A DNA stretch of 64,000 nucleotides, from the NCBI GenBank assembly GCA_029718625.1, contig CM056376.1:80868541-80932540 (forward strand), in the 5' to 3' direction. Both the position numbers and the translations under genes were made by a program. Origin of the DNA: Synaphobranchus kaupii. Lineage: Eukaryota > Chordata > Actinopteri > Anguilliformes > Synaphobranchidae. The first letter of the stretch is position 1. Each line of letters starts with the position of its first letter. Below the pieces are notes generated by a model that saw only the letters and a program-made list of their open reading frames with translations, did not search any database and was not told the DNA's origin. Positions 32,496 through 45,376 of the stretch are shown here, piece by piece.

Positions 32496-35400
32496 AGAAA
32501 ATCTGTTGATATCATAGACCCTCAACCCTCAAGCGTGTGTCCAGCCCACTGTTGTGCGGTCTTCCTGTCTACCGCTGCAAAAAAGAAGTTGCCCGTCATC
32601 TAGCATCCACTGTTGGCAAACTAGGATTTTCAATGCTTTGTTATAATAATCACACATTAATCACAGATGCTACTCTACTCCCAGATCATTAGCAGTTAAT
32701 CTATATTTTTGTGTCAGTCTGTTCTATAGTACAGTTGAGCAATTGTGTGTTATCCACACAGGTTATTTGGTACTCCGAGGTTTTAGGAAAGAGGCAGGAA
32801 TGTTTGTGTTCATCGTCACAAACAGCTGAATTCATCTGGTTCTATGAGAAAGGACTTCCACATATACAAAATTATAAGAGTCGGGTGGCTTTACTGAAAC
32901 CTAATGAAAATAACTTAATCCTAAATTAACGGGGGGAAAAAAATATAAATGTTTTTCAAAAGGTCTCGATCATCATCTTTCAAACTAATTTGATACAAGC
33001 AAACAACACTTTTTACAGAACTGTTTGTGTACACACTGACAGGTTTTGCTGTCGGACGAAAGTTAGACACGTGATTATCAGTCAAGCCCTTATCTATATT
33101 TGTAGGTAATTTATTCCCTGTGGGAAATGATTCGTGTTCATCATGAGCTACTGGAGAAATTACCTCATACATTCAAATTCACATCATCTTTAAACTATTG
33201 TAGTCCTATTTATAGAAATTTGCCTTATGCCCTTTCAATATTTTGAAACCTACTTACCCACACTAATAGATTAGCTTAGTAAAAATTAAAATGCATTACA
33301 GTGCACTTTACTTGCAGTATATTCAGGCCACTTTTATACTCTTTGCATGATACAGGACCACATTTTTCAGATGTACTTTAAATTAATGTCTCATATTGTA
33401 CATTAAAATTGGGTACCTTGAATTCTTTAGCTGTCTGGGGTAGATAATTTTCACAAATGACTTTCTTGACGTTGTTGGTTTAAAACTGCTTCAAGTTGTC
33501 ATTGAATATAGCTTCTAATTACACTGAGGTTCAATTATAATTAAAACTAGTGTTAATGTTTTGTTGGACATGCCAGAAGCCTGAATCAGCCTTCTGAGGG
33601 CTGTTGACCTAGTTTGTGTGCATTACATTTGTATTTTAATTGGTACTGGAGCAACTTACACAGCTTTTTTTTTTTTTTTTACATGTAATGCATTTAAACA
33701 GCTGGATATGTTGCTTGTGTAAATCAGCGGAGACACACCTGAGAATCAAACTTTATAAACGTACAATCTAACAGGTTTTTTAAACTCTTAAGCACTATGT
33801 ATTAATGATAATGATTAAGCACTATGTATTATTAATGAGTGCTTCCTCCTGTGGATCCTCCGATATCGAAGGAAGTTACAATGAAGCATTAAACAAATGC
33901 AAACATTTTCAGTTTCTTTTTTTGGTGCAGGCTACATTGGCTTAAACCTTTTTCAGCCAAACAGGAACAACATCATTGAAATCATATTGGACATTGTTTC
34001 ATTCTGGGACATCTAAGAGGTAAAAATAGTTTATTAGAGAGAATAATAAGCAGACAAAAAAAAAAAAAAAAAACGTAAATCAAAGATTCCTGCCCTCAAT
34101 TCAAACATTTTTACTTCCAATACCTTGCATTCCAGAACCAATAGACAAAACTGGGGAGGACCTGCAACTATCGTGGTTCCTGTCTTGATGGGCTGATAGT
34201 AGGAATCATGCATGCTCTGAAAGTGTGTGAAATCAGTCCACCCAGGTAATTTAGAGATCAGTGGACCTCCTGAGTTTTGTCTCTGTTTGAACTCTTTCTG
34301 CTAGTTCGTGCCAAGTGCTGTGCAGACGTGGTGCTGTATTGTAGCTCTCAAAAGGACATATTTGATTTGCAGCATTCTGTATCTTTCAGAAGCCCATGAC
34401 ATTGATGTCCGCCTACGAAAGGCTCATCATTCTCCCTTGGTCTGGCCAAATTTAATCCCAGGTGATGACACTCGGACAGTCGCCCAAAGCTTAGTTTGAT
34501 TTCTGCTGTGGCACCCCAAGCCCACAATTTGAAACATTTTGCTTTCTTTGCATTTCACGTACAGTGCCAGTTATTTTCTTCTGAAACACTTCTCCTGCCC
34601 AGAATCTTCAAGCATGCTCTCAGACTTTTGTAATTTGTTTCTCTCTGACTCCTGTACCCATTTTTCCTGCCACAATCATTTTTTTCAGAGAGCCATTTTT
34701 TTCAGCTCTGACCCATCACTAAAAAAGGTGCTGTGCAGCATACAGATTTTAAAAAGTTAATAGAATGGAAAATGAAGGTAATCTCAATTTTGCTTCTTTG
34801 TGTGTCCCGTTGTGTAGTGATGAAAAGAAAAATGGCTTAAGCCGGGTTTGGAAGGAAATGCATACTTACAAGTTCATCTTATCAGACGCTCTATTCTTAA
34901 CTTTACCTCAGAACGCAAATACTTCAAAACCTTGGTCAAAATTGGGGTTATGCTTTGAGTGAAACTTCATAAAAGCCATAAACTTCATAAAGCATGTGGA
35001 AGACCTTCAAAAACTTAGTGTTACTTTTTTATAGAGCACTCAGATAAACCTGGTATGATTCAATGATGTTATGTAAGAAATCATTCATGTGGAAACTTGA
35101 TATAAATTTGGGCCCTAAAATCAGCTTCTCGGTTCAGTGTATAAATCGCAAAAATGGCAGAAAATGTCTGATGTTAGGTGACTAATAAACAAGAAATATT
35201 CTCATATCATTATCACAGTGGCTGGCAATCCCACAGGCACACTGCATGGGTTGGGAATTCATTTCATGCTGATTAGATTGTTACTGACATCTGACCAGGT
35301 GCTGCAGACACGAGGTGGGCTGTCTTGTCATCATAATAAACTTTATAATTAAAGTCACAGGAAATAAATAGCTTCACATTACCAGCAGCGTAACACATGG

Positions 35401-35498
35401 GAGCATTCCTTATTTCCCTATCACAAATCCACACGGGCTAAAACCTCCATCCAGCCAGGTTTCTGCCTTACTCCAGCTGGGCAGCCAATCTTCATATA
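32496..35498. other. Transporter 3' UTR and intergenic sequence
   Basis: Directly after the stop lies a moderately GC-balanced stretch to about 32700 that is probably 3' UTR; the polyadenylation site cannot be fixed. A T run near 33666 and an A run near 34055-34073 are present. No exon or element was recognised to 35.5 kb. Confidence 0.45.
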
Positions 35499-35500
35499 TA

Positions 35501-37382
35501 CAGTGCCCACCACTATTATTGGCACCCCTGGTAAAGATGAGTAAAAAGGGTTATAAAAAGATTAACCGTTTGGTGAATTAGCTTAATCTCACACTGAAAA
35601 AATGAGAAAAATGCAACCTTCAATTGAAGTAAATTTATTATGAGAAAAAAAAAAACCCTCATCAAGAAATAATTATTTGTAACAAAAGCACATGTACCAC
35701 AATTATTGGCACCCCTGCATTTACTGTATATACAGTATATGTACAGTGCAGTCTGTAAGTATTTGGATAGTGACAATTTTTGTTGTTTCTCCTGACTTAT
35801 TTTTCCATAGAGTTCAAAAGGAAAATGAGTCAGGAGAAACAACCATTAAAGTGATCTGTCCATATCTACTGCATATCTGGCAGCAGAGTGATGGTTTGAG
35901 GCTCGTTTTATACCTCAGTCCCTTGATGACCTACAGCCATTTTGCTAACCATGTATTACAGACTATTCCCATGTAATTAAAATTACGCTGGAACACTATG
36001 GAATACATCGTTGGCGAAATAGCTGTAAGTCATCAAGTGTCTGAGGTATCAAACGAGCCTCAATGTTAGGTGTCGGTGGGGGAAGGACCCAAACGCAGGC
36101 AGGAGTATAAAAAAACGAAGTTTAATAAAGGGCAAGGCAGCAATCCGAGGTAAACAGGCTAGGTCAAAAACCGGGGAGACAGGGCAACGGTACAAAACAC
36201 AGTCCAAAGAGTGGTCAAGGAACAGGCAGGGGTCAAACCGGGAAGGCACAGCAAAGGTACAAAAGCAGGATCCAAAACCAGGGTCGCGAGAACACAGGCA
36301 GGGGTCAAAACCGGTAAGGCAGAGGAGGAACAAAAAGAAAACAAAACAGAAATAAAACAACAACAGGTAACGGACGAGGGAAACAAAAAAAACTAGAAAA
36401 CAGATCAACGAACAGCTCAGGCAGAATCTCAGAATAAACAAGCAACACAGAAGCAAAATATAGTACAAGGAACTCACAAAGAAACACAGAAATGACAAGG
36501 TATATATACACAGAGGGATACAGACATAATGGGAATCAGGTGTGTAGAAGCAGGGAGGGGAGATTGCTCACAGGTGAGAACAGTGAGGGTTAACGGGGAC
36601 CAATAAAACAATGACAGAGGAAACGTAAGACACGGACTGGAATACACAGACACAATGATAACAAACGGCCTGGAGTTAGCAGGTAAACAAGTGCACAGCT
36701 CAGAGTGGAGGAACACGAAAGTGGACACATGTGCAGAGAATGCGAAATCACAGATCGATGCAGGGATAGGATAACGAGGAGGGAAATGGCAGCTGCAGGT
36801 AGAAACTCAAGATGAATTAGTAATTAGTAATGTTAGTAGTGAACTCTAGAACCCTAATGTTAGTATGTTAGCTGGTTAGTATTATATACATGTTAGTTTG
36901 TTAGCAGGTTAGTATTAAATCTAATCTAACAGTTAGTATGATTAGTACATTAGTATTATATACAAATATAAATAAAGCCAGGAGGAAGAAAACGAGATAT
37001 ACGAAATACAGAGGAAACCTGAATGTTCCCAAAATCACCCGAATAGTGCAATGACAAAGACGGGGTGGAATCTCAGAAACATGGAACACGGACTGACAAT
37101 CGCGAGGGAAAGAAAACAGGAAAAATAATAACAAATGAAGAATAAACAGACAGATTACAGGATCCTAACACTCAAACCATCACTCTGCTGCCAGATATAC
37201 AGTAGATATGGATGGATCAATTTAAGGGTTGTTTCTCCTGACTAATCTTCCTATTGAAAAATAAGTCAGGAGAAGAAAACCTTCAAGTTATCCATCCATA
37301 TCTACTGCATATCTGGCAGCAAAGTGATGGTTTAAGGCTTGTTTGATACGTCAGACTGTCCAATTAATGATGGTGCTCACTG
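35501..37382. mobile_element. Palindromic Tc1-like copy D, split by a solo LTR
   Basis: The left end CAGTGCCCACCACTATTATT follows TA (35499-35500). A second Tc1-type end, CAGTGCAGTCTGTAAGTATT, begins at 35744. It joins directly to the centre of the palindromic core at about 35787. Core blocks GGCAGCAGAGTGATGG and GTCAGGAGAA continue to 36063 and resume at 37171. The right terminus is degraded. The composite has undergone internal rearrangement. Confidence 0.6.
36064..37170. mobile_element. Solo LTR 1 (1107 bp), CTCAA target duplication
   Basis: The sequence starts TGTTAGGTGTCGG and ends GGATCCTAACA (TG...CA). CTCAA is repeated exactly at 36059-36063 and 37171-37175. No internal gag or pol is present, so the element recombined down to one LTR. 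The open frames within are low-complexity and not counted as genes. Orientation is not certain. Confidence 0.85.
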
Positions 37383-37388
37383 TATATA

Positions 37389-38719
37389 CAGTGCCCTCCA
37401 GAATTATCGTCACCCTCAATTAATAAGAACAAAAATACAAGATAATATTCACTTTATTGTTTTTCAAATGTTGTCTATGCTTGGCAACATGATACAAATA
37501 TATAATCTTACTATGATATTATTGCTCAGATAAACAAAATATATTTAATAAGAAATCTTTTTTTAAATTTTTTTATTATTATTTTTTTATTCTTTTGTTA
37601 TGTCCACGTGATGCGACAAGATTCTGCATTAGCTCGGCCCTGAACTGTGCCCTGTGCTGGCCCTCACTATGCATGTTGAGGGCCAGCTCAACACATGTCA
37701 AACACTCTCAGGTTGCCTGGGGTTCCCATTTAAGAGGAGAGCATTATAAGAGAAAGCCTTGGGCAAGGCACTGAGTAAAACTATGCAGTCACAGAGAAGA
37801 GAGATGGACACTTGTCCCGGAGAGATTCTGTATCTGGAGAATTAAATATGAATAGTACAGGGTTTCTTTTCTGGCTAACATTGAGTAACATGGTTTGACT
37901 TTAATTTACGTAATTGCACAAACAACCAATGTCACAGGGTTGCGGGTGTAATGAAAAATACTGATATGATAGTTGCTTAAAATGGTCAGTCAAAGTTAAA
38001 AGCACCGTAAATTGTGGTAAAAGCACACATGAGCATACATTTATTTCTATCACTAGTAAAACTACGCAACATGAAAGGGCATACATGGTAATGAAACAAA
38101 TTAGCAGCCAAAACGGCTGTAACAGTCACGCTAGCATTCAAATAGAGGTGGCAGGATCTTAGCTGAGGACACATCCCGCACATAATCAAGATTATCGGTA
38201 CCGGGCCGTAATGATAAAAATGACGACCAGTTCATATCATTGTCCTCCTTTACAACATTAAACGCAAAGTTGAAAGTAGGAGGAATCACATGGTTTTAAA
38301 TGTGGGCAATTTTATCTATACAGCCATCTTTTGATTTCTTTACATCATTGCTGGGCCCACAACGATTTGTACATGGGTCACCTTTAGACAGTGGAGTTTC
38401 TACGTCCCCTTAGGGATTTAATTTGGAGCTTAGCAAAGCCTATAAGTGTCTACCAGGAGATGCAGTGCATCAATTTTCAGATTTTACTTAATGGTACCAT
38501 CTGTCTGCATCTCCATGAAAAATCCTAATGGAGCTCCCATTTGCTGCTGTCCTCAGCAAGAAATTAAATGGGAAAAGTTCAAATATGACAGAAGTTTATA
38601 TATAAGCCATATCTGCGGATGACACCTACACTCTATCAGGTATTCATTCTGAATCATTGATATTCACTTGGTGAAAAAAGAAGCAGCCCACTATGTTCAT
38701 GTGTACAAGTTCTTGTAAC
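37389..38719. other. Tc1-type end plus unassigned sequence
   Basis: A CAGTGCCCTCCAGAATTATC terminus begins at 37389 after TA. No partner was found. The rest to 38.7 kb carries no supported feature. Confidence 0.4.
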
Positions 38720-38724
38720 ACAAG

Positions 38725-39625
38725 TGTCATGGTTTATGACCCTTTTTCCCTTGCGGTCGTGTTCCTCGGTCGCCACACGTGGGCGCTGCTCCATTGGTGG
38801 AGTTTTGGCTCCATTCCTTCTTTTCACGGAGTAAGTTTAATCAATGTTCACAGCTGGGCATGGAATTCCGGTGAGCTATTTAAGCCCAGGTTCCTTTCGT
38901 TCTGGGCTTCGATATTGATTGTTTGATTGTTTGTTCTGTGGTGTATTTTCTGGTATTATTTGTGCTGTTTTGTGTGCGGTTTATGTTGCCCTTTTAAAGT
39001 TTTAATCGTATGATTAGATCTAGGTTTTTAAGGAGACCGTTTTGCTCCGTTGTGCTTTTATTGGAGTTTTGCGGTATTGCCTTTGTGCTTTGAGCTTTCA
39101 GGTTGAATTCCTGTTTTGTGTGCTCATTTCAGTCTCCACTTTCTGGTCTGTCCTTTGTTTGTCGTTTTGCCTAGATCTATTGCCCTTTACTAAGAGAGAG
39201 AGAGTAGCCTTGGAACGTTAGATTCCCGTTCCTTTCGCCTCTTGGCATACTAATTCTTATTCGTGTTCAGTATTTGTTGGCTGTGTGTTTTATGTGTACC
39301 ATTTATGCTACTCGCCTGTTCTTATGCGTCTCGTTGTCGAGACAGGGCGTTTGTTTTCTGGCTCTTCTGTCACTTTGCTCGTAGAGGTATGGGAGCCGTG
39401 TGCTCTGTTCCATTGGCCTTGTTTGGTTTTCTTGCTGAAAACTTGGCGTTTGCGCTTCTACTCATTACGGTATGACAGTGAGCCGGTCTGTAGCGTTGGT
39501 ACGTGTGTTCCCTGTATTGTCTCCTCCCTTAACTGCGGGGTTTCCCGCCTTAGTGGCCTTAGGGCTTAAAGAATCCCCTTGCTGCGTTTGGCTCCTCCCA
39601 CCTCACACATCACGCTCCCATTACA
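38725..39625 (+). mobile_element. Solo LTR 2 (901 bp), ACAAG target duplication
   Basis: TGTCATGGTTTATGACC opens the LTR and CTCCCATTACA closes it. ACAAG flanks it at 38720-38724 and 39626-39630. A TATA-like CTATTTAAGCCC lies at about 38876. The same terminal sequences (TGTCATGGTT...CCCATTACA) bound the gypsy 3' LTR at 43375-45365, so both belong to related Ty3/gypsy families. A diverged piece recurs at 56372-56495. Confidence 0.85.
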
Positions 39626-39630
39626 ACAAG

Positions 39631-41351
39631 TTCATGTTCTAGGAGTAAATGTGTCTGGATAGACAATACTAGGATTTGTGGTACAGTAAATTATTCCTGT
39701 TTAAAAGAGAAATGATTGATATCTCCCAACTTAAATCTTGATATCTCCTGGGATGCATTGCTATAGTGGCCCGTTTCCTAAATTCTTAAGTGAGCTGTAT
39801 ATCACTAGCCCCAGCTGTGCAAAAGTCTCCTGGCAGCTATATTCTTGTCAGGTTGAAATTTATGACTGTTTTTTTGTAACAAGGAGTGCAAATGTCACTC
39901 GATTAACTGCTACATAGTTGTGCCAATCAACCTAGAGCAAGTATAAATTATGAAGTTCTGTTATTGCCTTTCCATTGTGGAGATAGATGAGTAGTGTAAT
40001 TTGAATTAAAGTACTGCATTGAGAATCCAAATATTGAATTTGATTGAATTTGATTTGACACAAACACACCACCAGTCATTTATGGGCCTCCTAAGTCCTT
40101 TCGCAAAATTAATCATTGAAAAAAAGCCACTAACATTACTAGCTCAGACTACTCTTCATTGAAATGCTTTTACCCTTCTGAAACCTTGAATGCAATGATG
40201 AGTTATTTCTGCAATGTACATTGCATGATAATTTATCTCAGCTCTACGCTATGACCTTGAGTACTTAAAATACCAAGAATTGCTGTATAATCTCCTGTTT
40301 TGCCTTTGAAAGCAAATAAACATTTCATGTGTTTCACGCCAAGGATAAAAGATCAGGCTTATGCAGTAATTATAGCAAATGTATACTTCAGAATACAAAT
40401 TTACTGCATTGCTTACACATTTTAAAAATGCAAAGGTGTGGAGGCCATACATCAAAGTTAATCTTTACAATTAACATCAATTACATGTACACACTATTCA
40501 GCACAGCTGTTAATTTTGAGTGGGATTATTTGCAGCAACTAAAAATGCCTGCTGCTATTCTTGAACTATGTGGCATATGACATTAAACGTTGTCGTGCTG
40601 CAAAAACTCCATGAAGAATTGTATATTATCGGACAAAATAAATTCAGAAAAGAATCATAATTTGTACAATATTTCAGAAGCTGCCACATAAACAGTAAGT
40701 ATTAGTCACAAGTAATATCCTGTAGCTGGCTTTATATTTCAAGCCCCTCCTGTGATAACACTGTGTGCACACCACTCCACTGTCTAAACCATTTATACAG
40801 CATCTTTGACAAAGGTCAGATTGTAAAGTTGAGTTTCACCCTTTTTCGCTTGGCATTTTTAACATGAGTGCAGTTCTCTCTGGTTTGGCAGGTGGAAGAA
40901 CACGTAGTGACACAGTGAAAACTAGGGTGTGTGTGATGTTCGTGTTCTGCTTCAGCCAGCCAAAAGGCCCTTCCTGCAGCGAAAGGTTTCACTGGCAAAA
41001 CACATCCAAGAACAAGGGATTGTTATTATGTCTGGTTCCTCTTTTCCCTTCTATCATGGGTATCCCACCCTTCAGAAATCCCCCGCCTTATGAAATTTCT
41101 TCAATTTACATCCCTCATTGGCTACCAAATCAATATCACCCCAGTATGTGACAGAAGAAAGAGACCCTGATTTTGAGTAGGTTTAGGTTTATTGGACATC
41201 TTTGTACATATGAGACATATGTAAAATGTGATGCCATACAAAATTTAAGACAATATTTTAAAAAAACAAGTTGTAGTAATAAATATACATTCGGACAGTG
41301 CACCATTACTATATAAAACATCCTAGTTACAGGTATACACAAATGTAGCTA
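39631..41351. other. Intergenic, nothing recognised
   Basis: Both strands were read for the missing C-terminal exon of parp11 and for transporter-like exons; neither was seen. The sequence is AT-rich without intact repeats. Confidence 0.4.
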
Positions 41352-42830
41352 TCAATTATACAATTTAAAAGCTCTTGCTAAAAAACTATTTTGATGCCTG
41401 GATGTGCGGCTTGTTGGGATACTGTAGTTTCTTGTGCTCCTCAGATTGTGTTGCCTCTCTGTTGGGATTAAAAAGTTGTGCAGAGCACTTGTGTGGTCAT
41501 TCAAAAGTCTTTTAAAGGTCTTGATTGTGGCCTGATTCCGTCTGCTCTCCAGAGACGGGAGAGAGCTATAGGGCGTGCCAATGATGCGGCAGCAGCGTCT
41601 CTGAATGCCTTCTTCCAGGTCCTTTGAGAGACATTTTGGAAGGCCAGCCCACACTGGGTGAATGAATGACAGGTAAACTTGTAGTAGAGCGTCAACAGGA
41701 AGGCCAGCTCGCCTAGCTATACTCAGGTAGTAAATCCTGGGTTGAACCTTTTGTAAGATGAACCTGATGTGTTCGTCCCAAGAGAGATCTGCTGATATGC
41801 CCAACAGACGGAAGGCCTGGACTCGCTCAACAGGGAGGTTGTTTACAACTGGTGATGGAGAAGCCCTATTGGCACCCCATCTAAAGCTAATGACCATGTC
41901 TTTGTTTTTTTTTTTCATTGAGATACAAGCAATTGCCTTTGCCCCCACTCAACCACTGCGTCGACTGCTGCTTGTGTGTGACCAGGTTGCTTACCAGAAA
42001 GAAACTCTGTGAGTGTGAAGTCATCAGCATACTTCACTGGATTTACGTTACTTGGGAAGTGGGAGTCAAGGGAATTCATGCATAGCACAAACAAAAGGGG
42101 AGAAAGAACCCCACCCTGGGGAACTCCAGCTAGAACTGGCTGAGAGGTGGAAAGACATTCTCTCCACCTGACAGTCTGCTTACGGTTGTCAAGGTAGCTT
42201 TTGATAGTGAGCCATAGTGAGTGGGATAATCCACACTCAGCCAGAGTAAGTAGAAGCTGGCCACGGTCAATGGTGTCAAATGCTCTAGAAAAGTCTATAA
42301 AAGTAACATGTACATCCTGTTTTGGCATTGAATTTGAAGCGTTGTGCCACCCGTGTAGTAGCTGGATGAGAGCAGACACTGTGGACCTGTTGTGTAGGAA
42401 TCCATGCTGTGAGGGCTTAATGATGTGGGCTGTCTCCTTCACAAGTATGTCACGCAGCAGACCCTCATAGATCTTTCCCAAGGAGCTGAGAAGGGAAATT
42501 TGTCTGTATTCTTGAGGAAAGATAGGGTTGCTCTTCTTAGGCACAGCACAGACAATAGACTCTTTCCATTTAGACGGAAAACACCCATGGTCCATACACG
42601 AGTTATATATATAGCAGAGTACTGGTGCTAACTCCTCATAGTATGTTTTCAGGAGCCATGGAGGGATATTATCTGGACCTGCAGACTTCTTCCCATTCAT
42701 CCGCCTCAGGTGGATTTTAATCTGGCCAATACTGAAACTAGGGGGGCAGAGGTTTGTACGTTTGCTAGCAACATCCTCTGTGTTGGATGTAAAACAAAAT
42801 GTAGTTAAATAGCTCACCACTAGAATCTTC
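41352..42830 (-). pseudogene. Non-LTR retrotransposon reverse transcriptase, 5'-truncated
   Basis: The main frame (41915-42820) contains GKKSAGPDNIPPWLLK, YRQISLLSSLGKIYE, VTFIDFSRAFDTID, VPQGGVLSPLLF and the catalytic KYADDF box, in the proper RT order. A second frame (41352-41948) continues the C-terminal part with RRCCRIIGTP and a RSTRNYSIP block. The two are joined by a frameshift in a G run near 41940. The endonuclease domain is absent upstream of about 42830. The family looks CR1/jockey-like, by inference. The copy is inactive. Confidence 0.8.
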
Positions 42831-43149
42831 AGCCCACTTATCTGTGATTAGAAAGAAGATTACCTCAGTAATTAATTTCCCAAGCCAATAAAAGTTTATG
42901 TTGTTTTTCTTCTCTTTTCAGACTGAAGGCTAGGGCTGACAGATATATCTTCAGGCATACCCCACATACTGTACTGCACTGTCCTGTATTGAGAGACCTT
43001 TCTAGCACTGTCATTCATCGATGTCACCCCTGCTGATTTGTGCTCAAAAAGCCAGTTTCTCCATTGGGCTCCATTCATGTTTGACAGCAAAATAAAAATA
43101 CTTCTGCTCATATATTAATGTTAACTCTGTGCATTATATATATACAAGT

Positions 43150-43204
43150 CGTACGTTTACATACACTTAGGTTGAAGTCATTAAAACTAATTTTTAACCA
43201 TTCC
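43150..43204. mobile_element. Sleeping Beauty-type terminal fragment
   Basis: GTACGTTTACATACACTTAG followed by GTTGAAGTCATTAAAAC repeats the left end seen at 23266. It is cut at 43204 where a SINE begins. Confidence 0.65.
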
Positions 43205-43374
43205 AGAGGGCGGCAGTGTAGTATAATGGTTAAGGAACTGGACTTGTAACCGAAAGGTTGCAGGTTCAATTCCCAGGTAGGACTCTGCCGTTGTACTCTT
43301 GAGCAAGGTACTTAACCTGACTTGCTTCAGTATATATCCAGCTGTATAAATGGATAAATGTAATAAGAAGTTGT
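43205..43374 (+). mobile_element. tRNA-derived SINE, 3'-truncated
   Basis: GGCGGCAGTGTAGTATAATGG carries the A box and GGTTGCAGGTTCAATTCCC the B box. A SINE body follows, ending abruptly where the LTR at 43375 starts. It contains a tRNA-like anticodon arm (GACTTGTAACC). Confidence 0.75.
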
Positions 43375-44038
43375 TGTAATGGGGGAGTTGGGTTCGGAAG
43401 GCCAGATGCAACAGTGAGAGATCAAAAAGTATCTCCGATAATCGGAAACACCACTAGAGTGAAAAGTATTCACGAACAGAGAGAAAAGGATAACAAAGCA
43501 TGGAGCAAAAGACTCCTGGCGCAGAGCCAAACGAAAAACAACCCTAAAAACAGAAAATAGATTTTAGCTTTGAAACAGAATTTAGCTTTGAGTCTCAGTA
43601 GAAAAGAGACTAAACAAAGGGAGAAAAACAGAAATAAAAATAATATTTCCGTGGTACTGGAAAAAATAAGCTCGTAGATACGAGTGCAGACAAAGGAAAT
43701 GCCTCTCCTCCTCACATGAGGGTTTAGTAAAAAGAGAGGTGAAAAGAAACCAAAAAAACTATTCCTCCAACTCACAAACTCAGCGAGTAAAAAATAAGAG
43801 GAAGTAGAAAGAAGCATAAAATATAGGAATGCCTCTTTAAAGAACAGAAAAGAAGGAAGACTAACAAACAGAGTAGAGAAAGGGAAAAGAAAAGATCAAA
43901 AGATCTAAACCCTAATTCTAACCGGAATTGTCCTGCTTTGCTTAGCAAGGAAAGCAGTCTCCGTATTCCTATACCTTTACCGGCTACGTGTGAAATGCAA
44001 GAAATCTCGAAGCACCGGACATCGGAAACCCAGAGCTA

Positions 44039-45206
44039 CAGTCAAGCCGGAAAGTCTCCCCACCCTTTCACCTTCTCCACGTTTTATTACGTTACAGACT
44101 TATACTACAATAGATTGAGTTCATTTTTTGCCTCAAACATCTACACACAACACCCCATAATGACAATGTGAAAAAAGTTTTTTTGAGATTTTTGCAAATT
44201 TATTAAAAATAAAAAACTAAAATTTCTCATTTACATAAGTATTCATACCCTTTGCTTTAACGTATTTTTAAAGTATCATATTTCATATTTGGTCGCATAT
44301 CCTTTACATGCTGTTACTTCCTGAAGTCTGTGACCATCAACATCAAAAAAACTGTCGATATCTTATTTTCAGGTACTGTTACAGGCGATACTATAACCTC
44401 TCTGCATTTGAATGGATCTCTATGGAAATTGGGGGGTGAGACTAGATTCAGCTGTAAATTACACTGGTACAGTATGGAACACATGGCTGGCTAAATGGCT
44501 GTAAGTTATCAAGGGTCTGAGCTATCAAACGAGCCCTAAACCATCACTCTGTTGCCAGATATGGAGTAGATGTGGATGGATCACTTTAAGGGTTGTTTCT
44601 CCTGACTTTTTTCCCCATAGAGTTCTATAGGAAAATGAGTCCGGAGAAATAACCCTTGCAGTGATCCATCCACATCTACTCCATATCTGGCAACAGAGTG
44701 ATGGTTTGGGGCTCGTTTGATAGCTCAGACCCTTGATAACTTACAGCCATTTAGCCAGCCATGTGTTCCATACTGTACCAGTGTAATTTACAGCTGAATC
44801 TAGTCTCACCCCCCAATTTCCATAGAGATCCATTCAAATGCAGAGAGGTTATAGTATCGCTTGTAACAGTACCTGAAAATAAGATATCGATAGTTTTTTT
44901 ATATTGATGGTCACAGACTTCAGGAAGTAACAGCATGTAAAGGATATGCGACCAAATATGAAATATGATACTTTAAAAATATGTTAAAGCAAAGGGTATG
45001 AATACTTATGTAAATGAGAAATTTTAGTTTTTTATTTTTAATAAATTTGCAAAAATCTCAAAAAAACTTTTTTCACATTGTCATTATGGGGTGTTGTGTG
45101 TAGAATTTTGAGGGAAAAAATTAATTTAATCAATTTTGGAATATGTCTGTAACGTAATAAAACGTGGAGAAGGTGAAAGGGGTGGGGAGACTTTCCGGCT
45201 TGACTG
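44039..45206. mobile_element. Palindromic Tc1-like copy E inside the gypsy 3' LTR
   Basis: The ends CAGTCAAGCCGGAAAGTCTC and the inverted GAGACTTTCCGGCTTGACTG are flanked by TA (44037-44038, 45207-45208). The arms run through TTTTATTACGTTACAGAC, AACACCCCATAATGACAATG and then the shared core (GGTCGCATATCCTTTACATG, AATGGATCTCTATGG, CATCCACATCTACTCCATAT). The centre is at about 44620. It has no transposase. It is the most symmetric copy. Confidence 0.88.
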
Positions 45207-45376
45207 TATATATAGCCGGCAGGAAACCACAAACAGGTGCGGAGGATAATTGCAGTGCAAGATGAAAACACCGGGACGGAAGGCGGAAAATCCGATAGAG
45301 TGCACGACACTGCTAAAAGAAAGAATGAACGCCAAAATAAAACGAGGCTGCCGAAAACCATGACAGAACCCCCCCT

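Noticed and set aside
36049..37134. Several leucine/cysteine-rich minus frames that resemble membrane proteins
   Set aside because: All lie within the solo LTR (36064-37170), are low-complexity and overlap each other in different frames.
40816..41151. Short frames near a TTTGGCAGGTGG acceptor-like site
   Set aside because: No family similarity and no matching donor or neighbouring exon.
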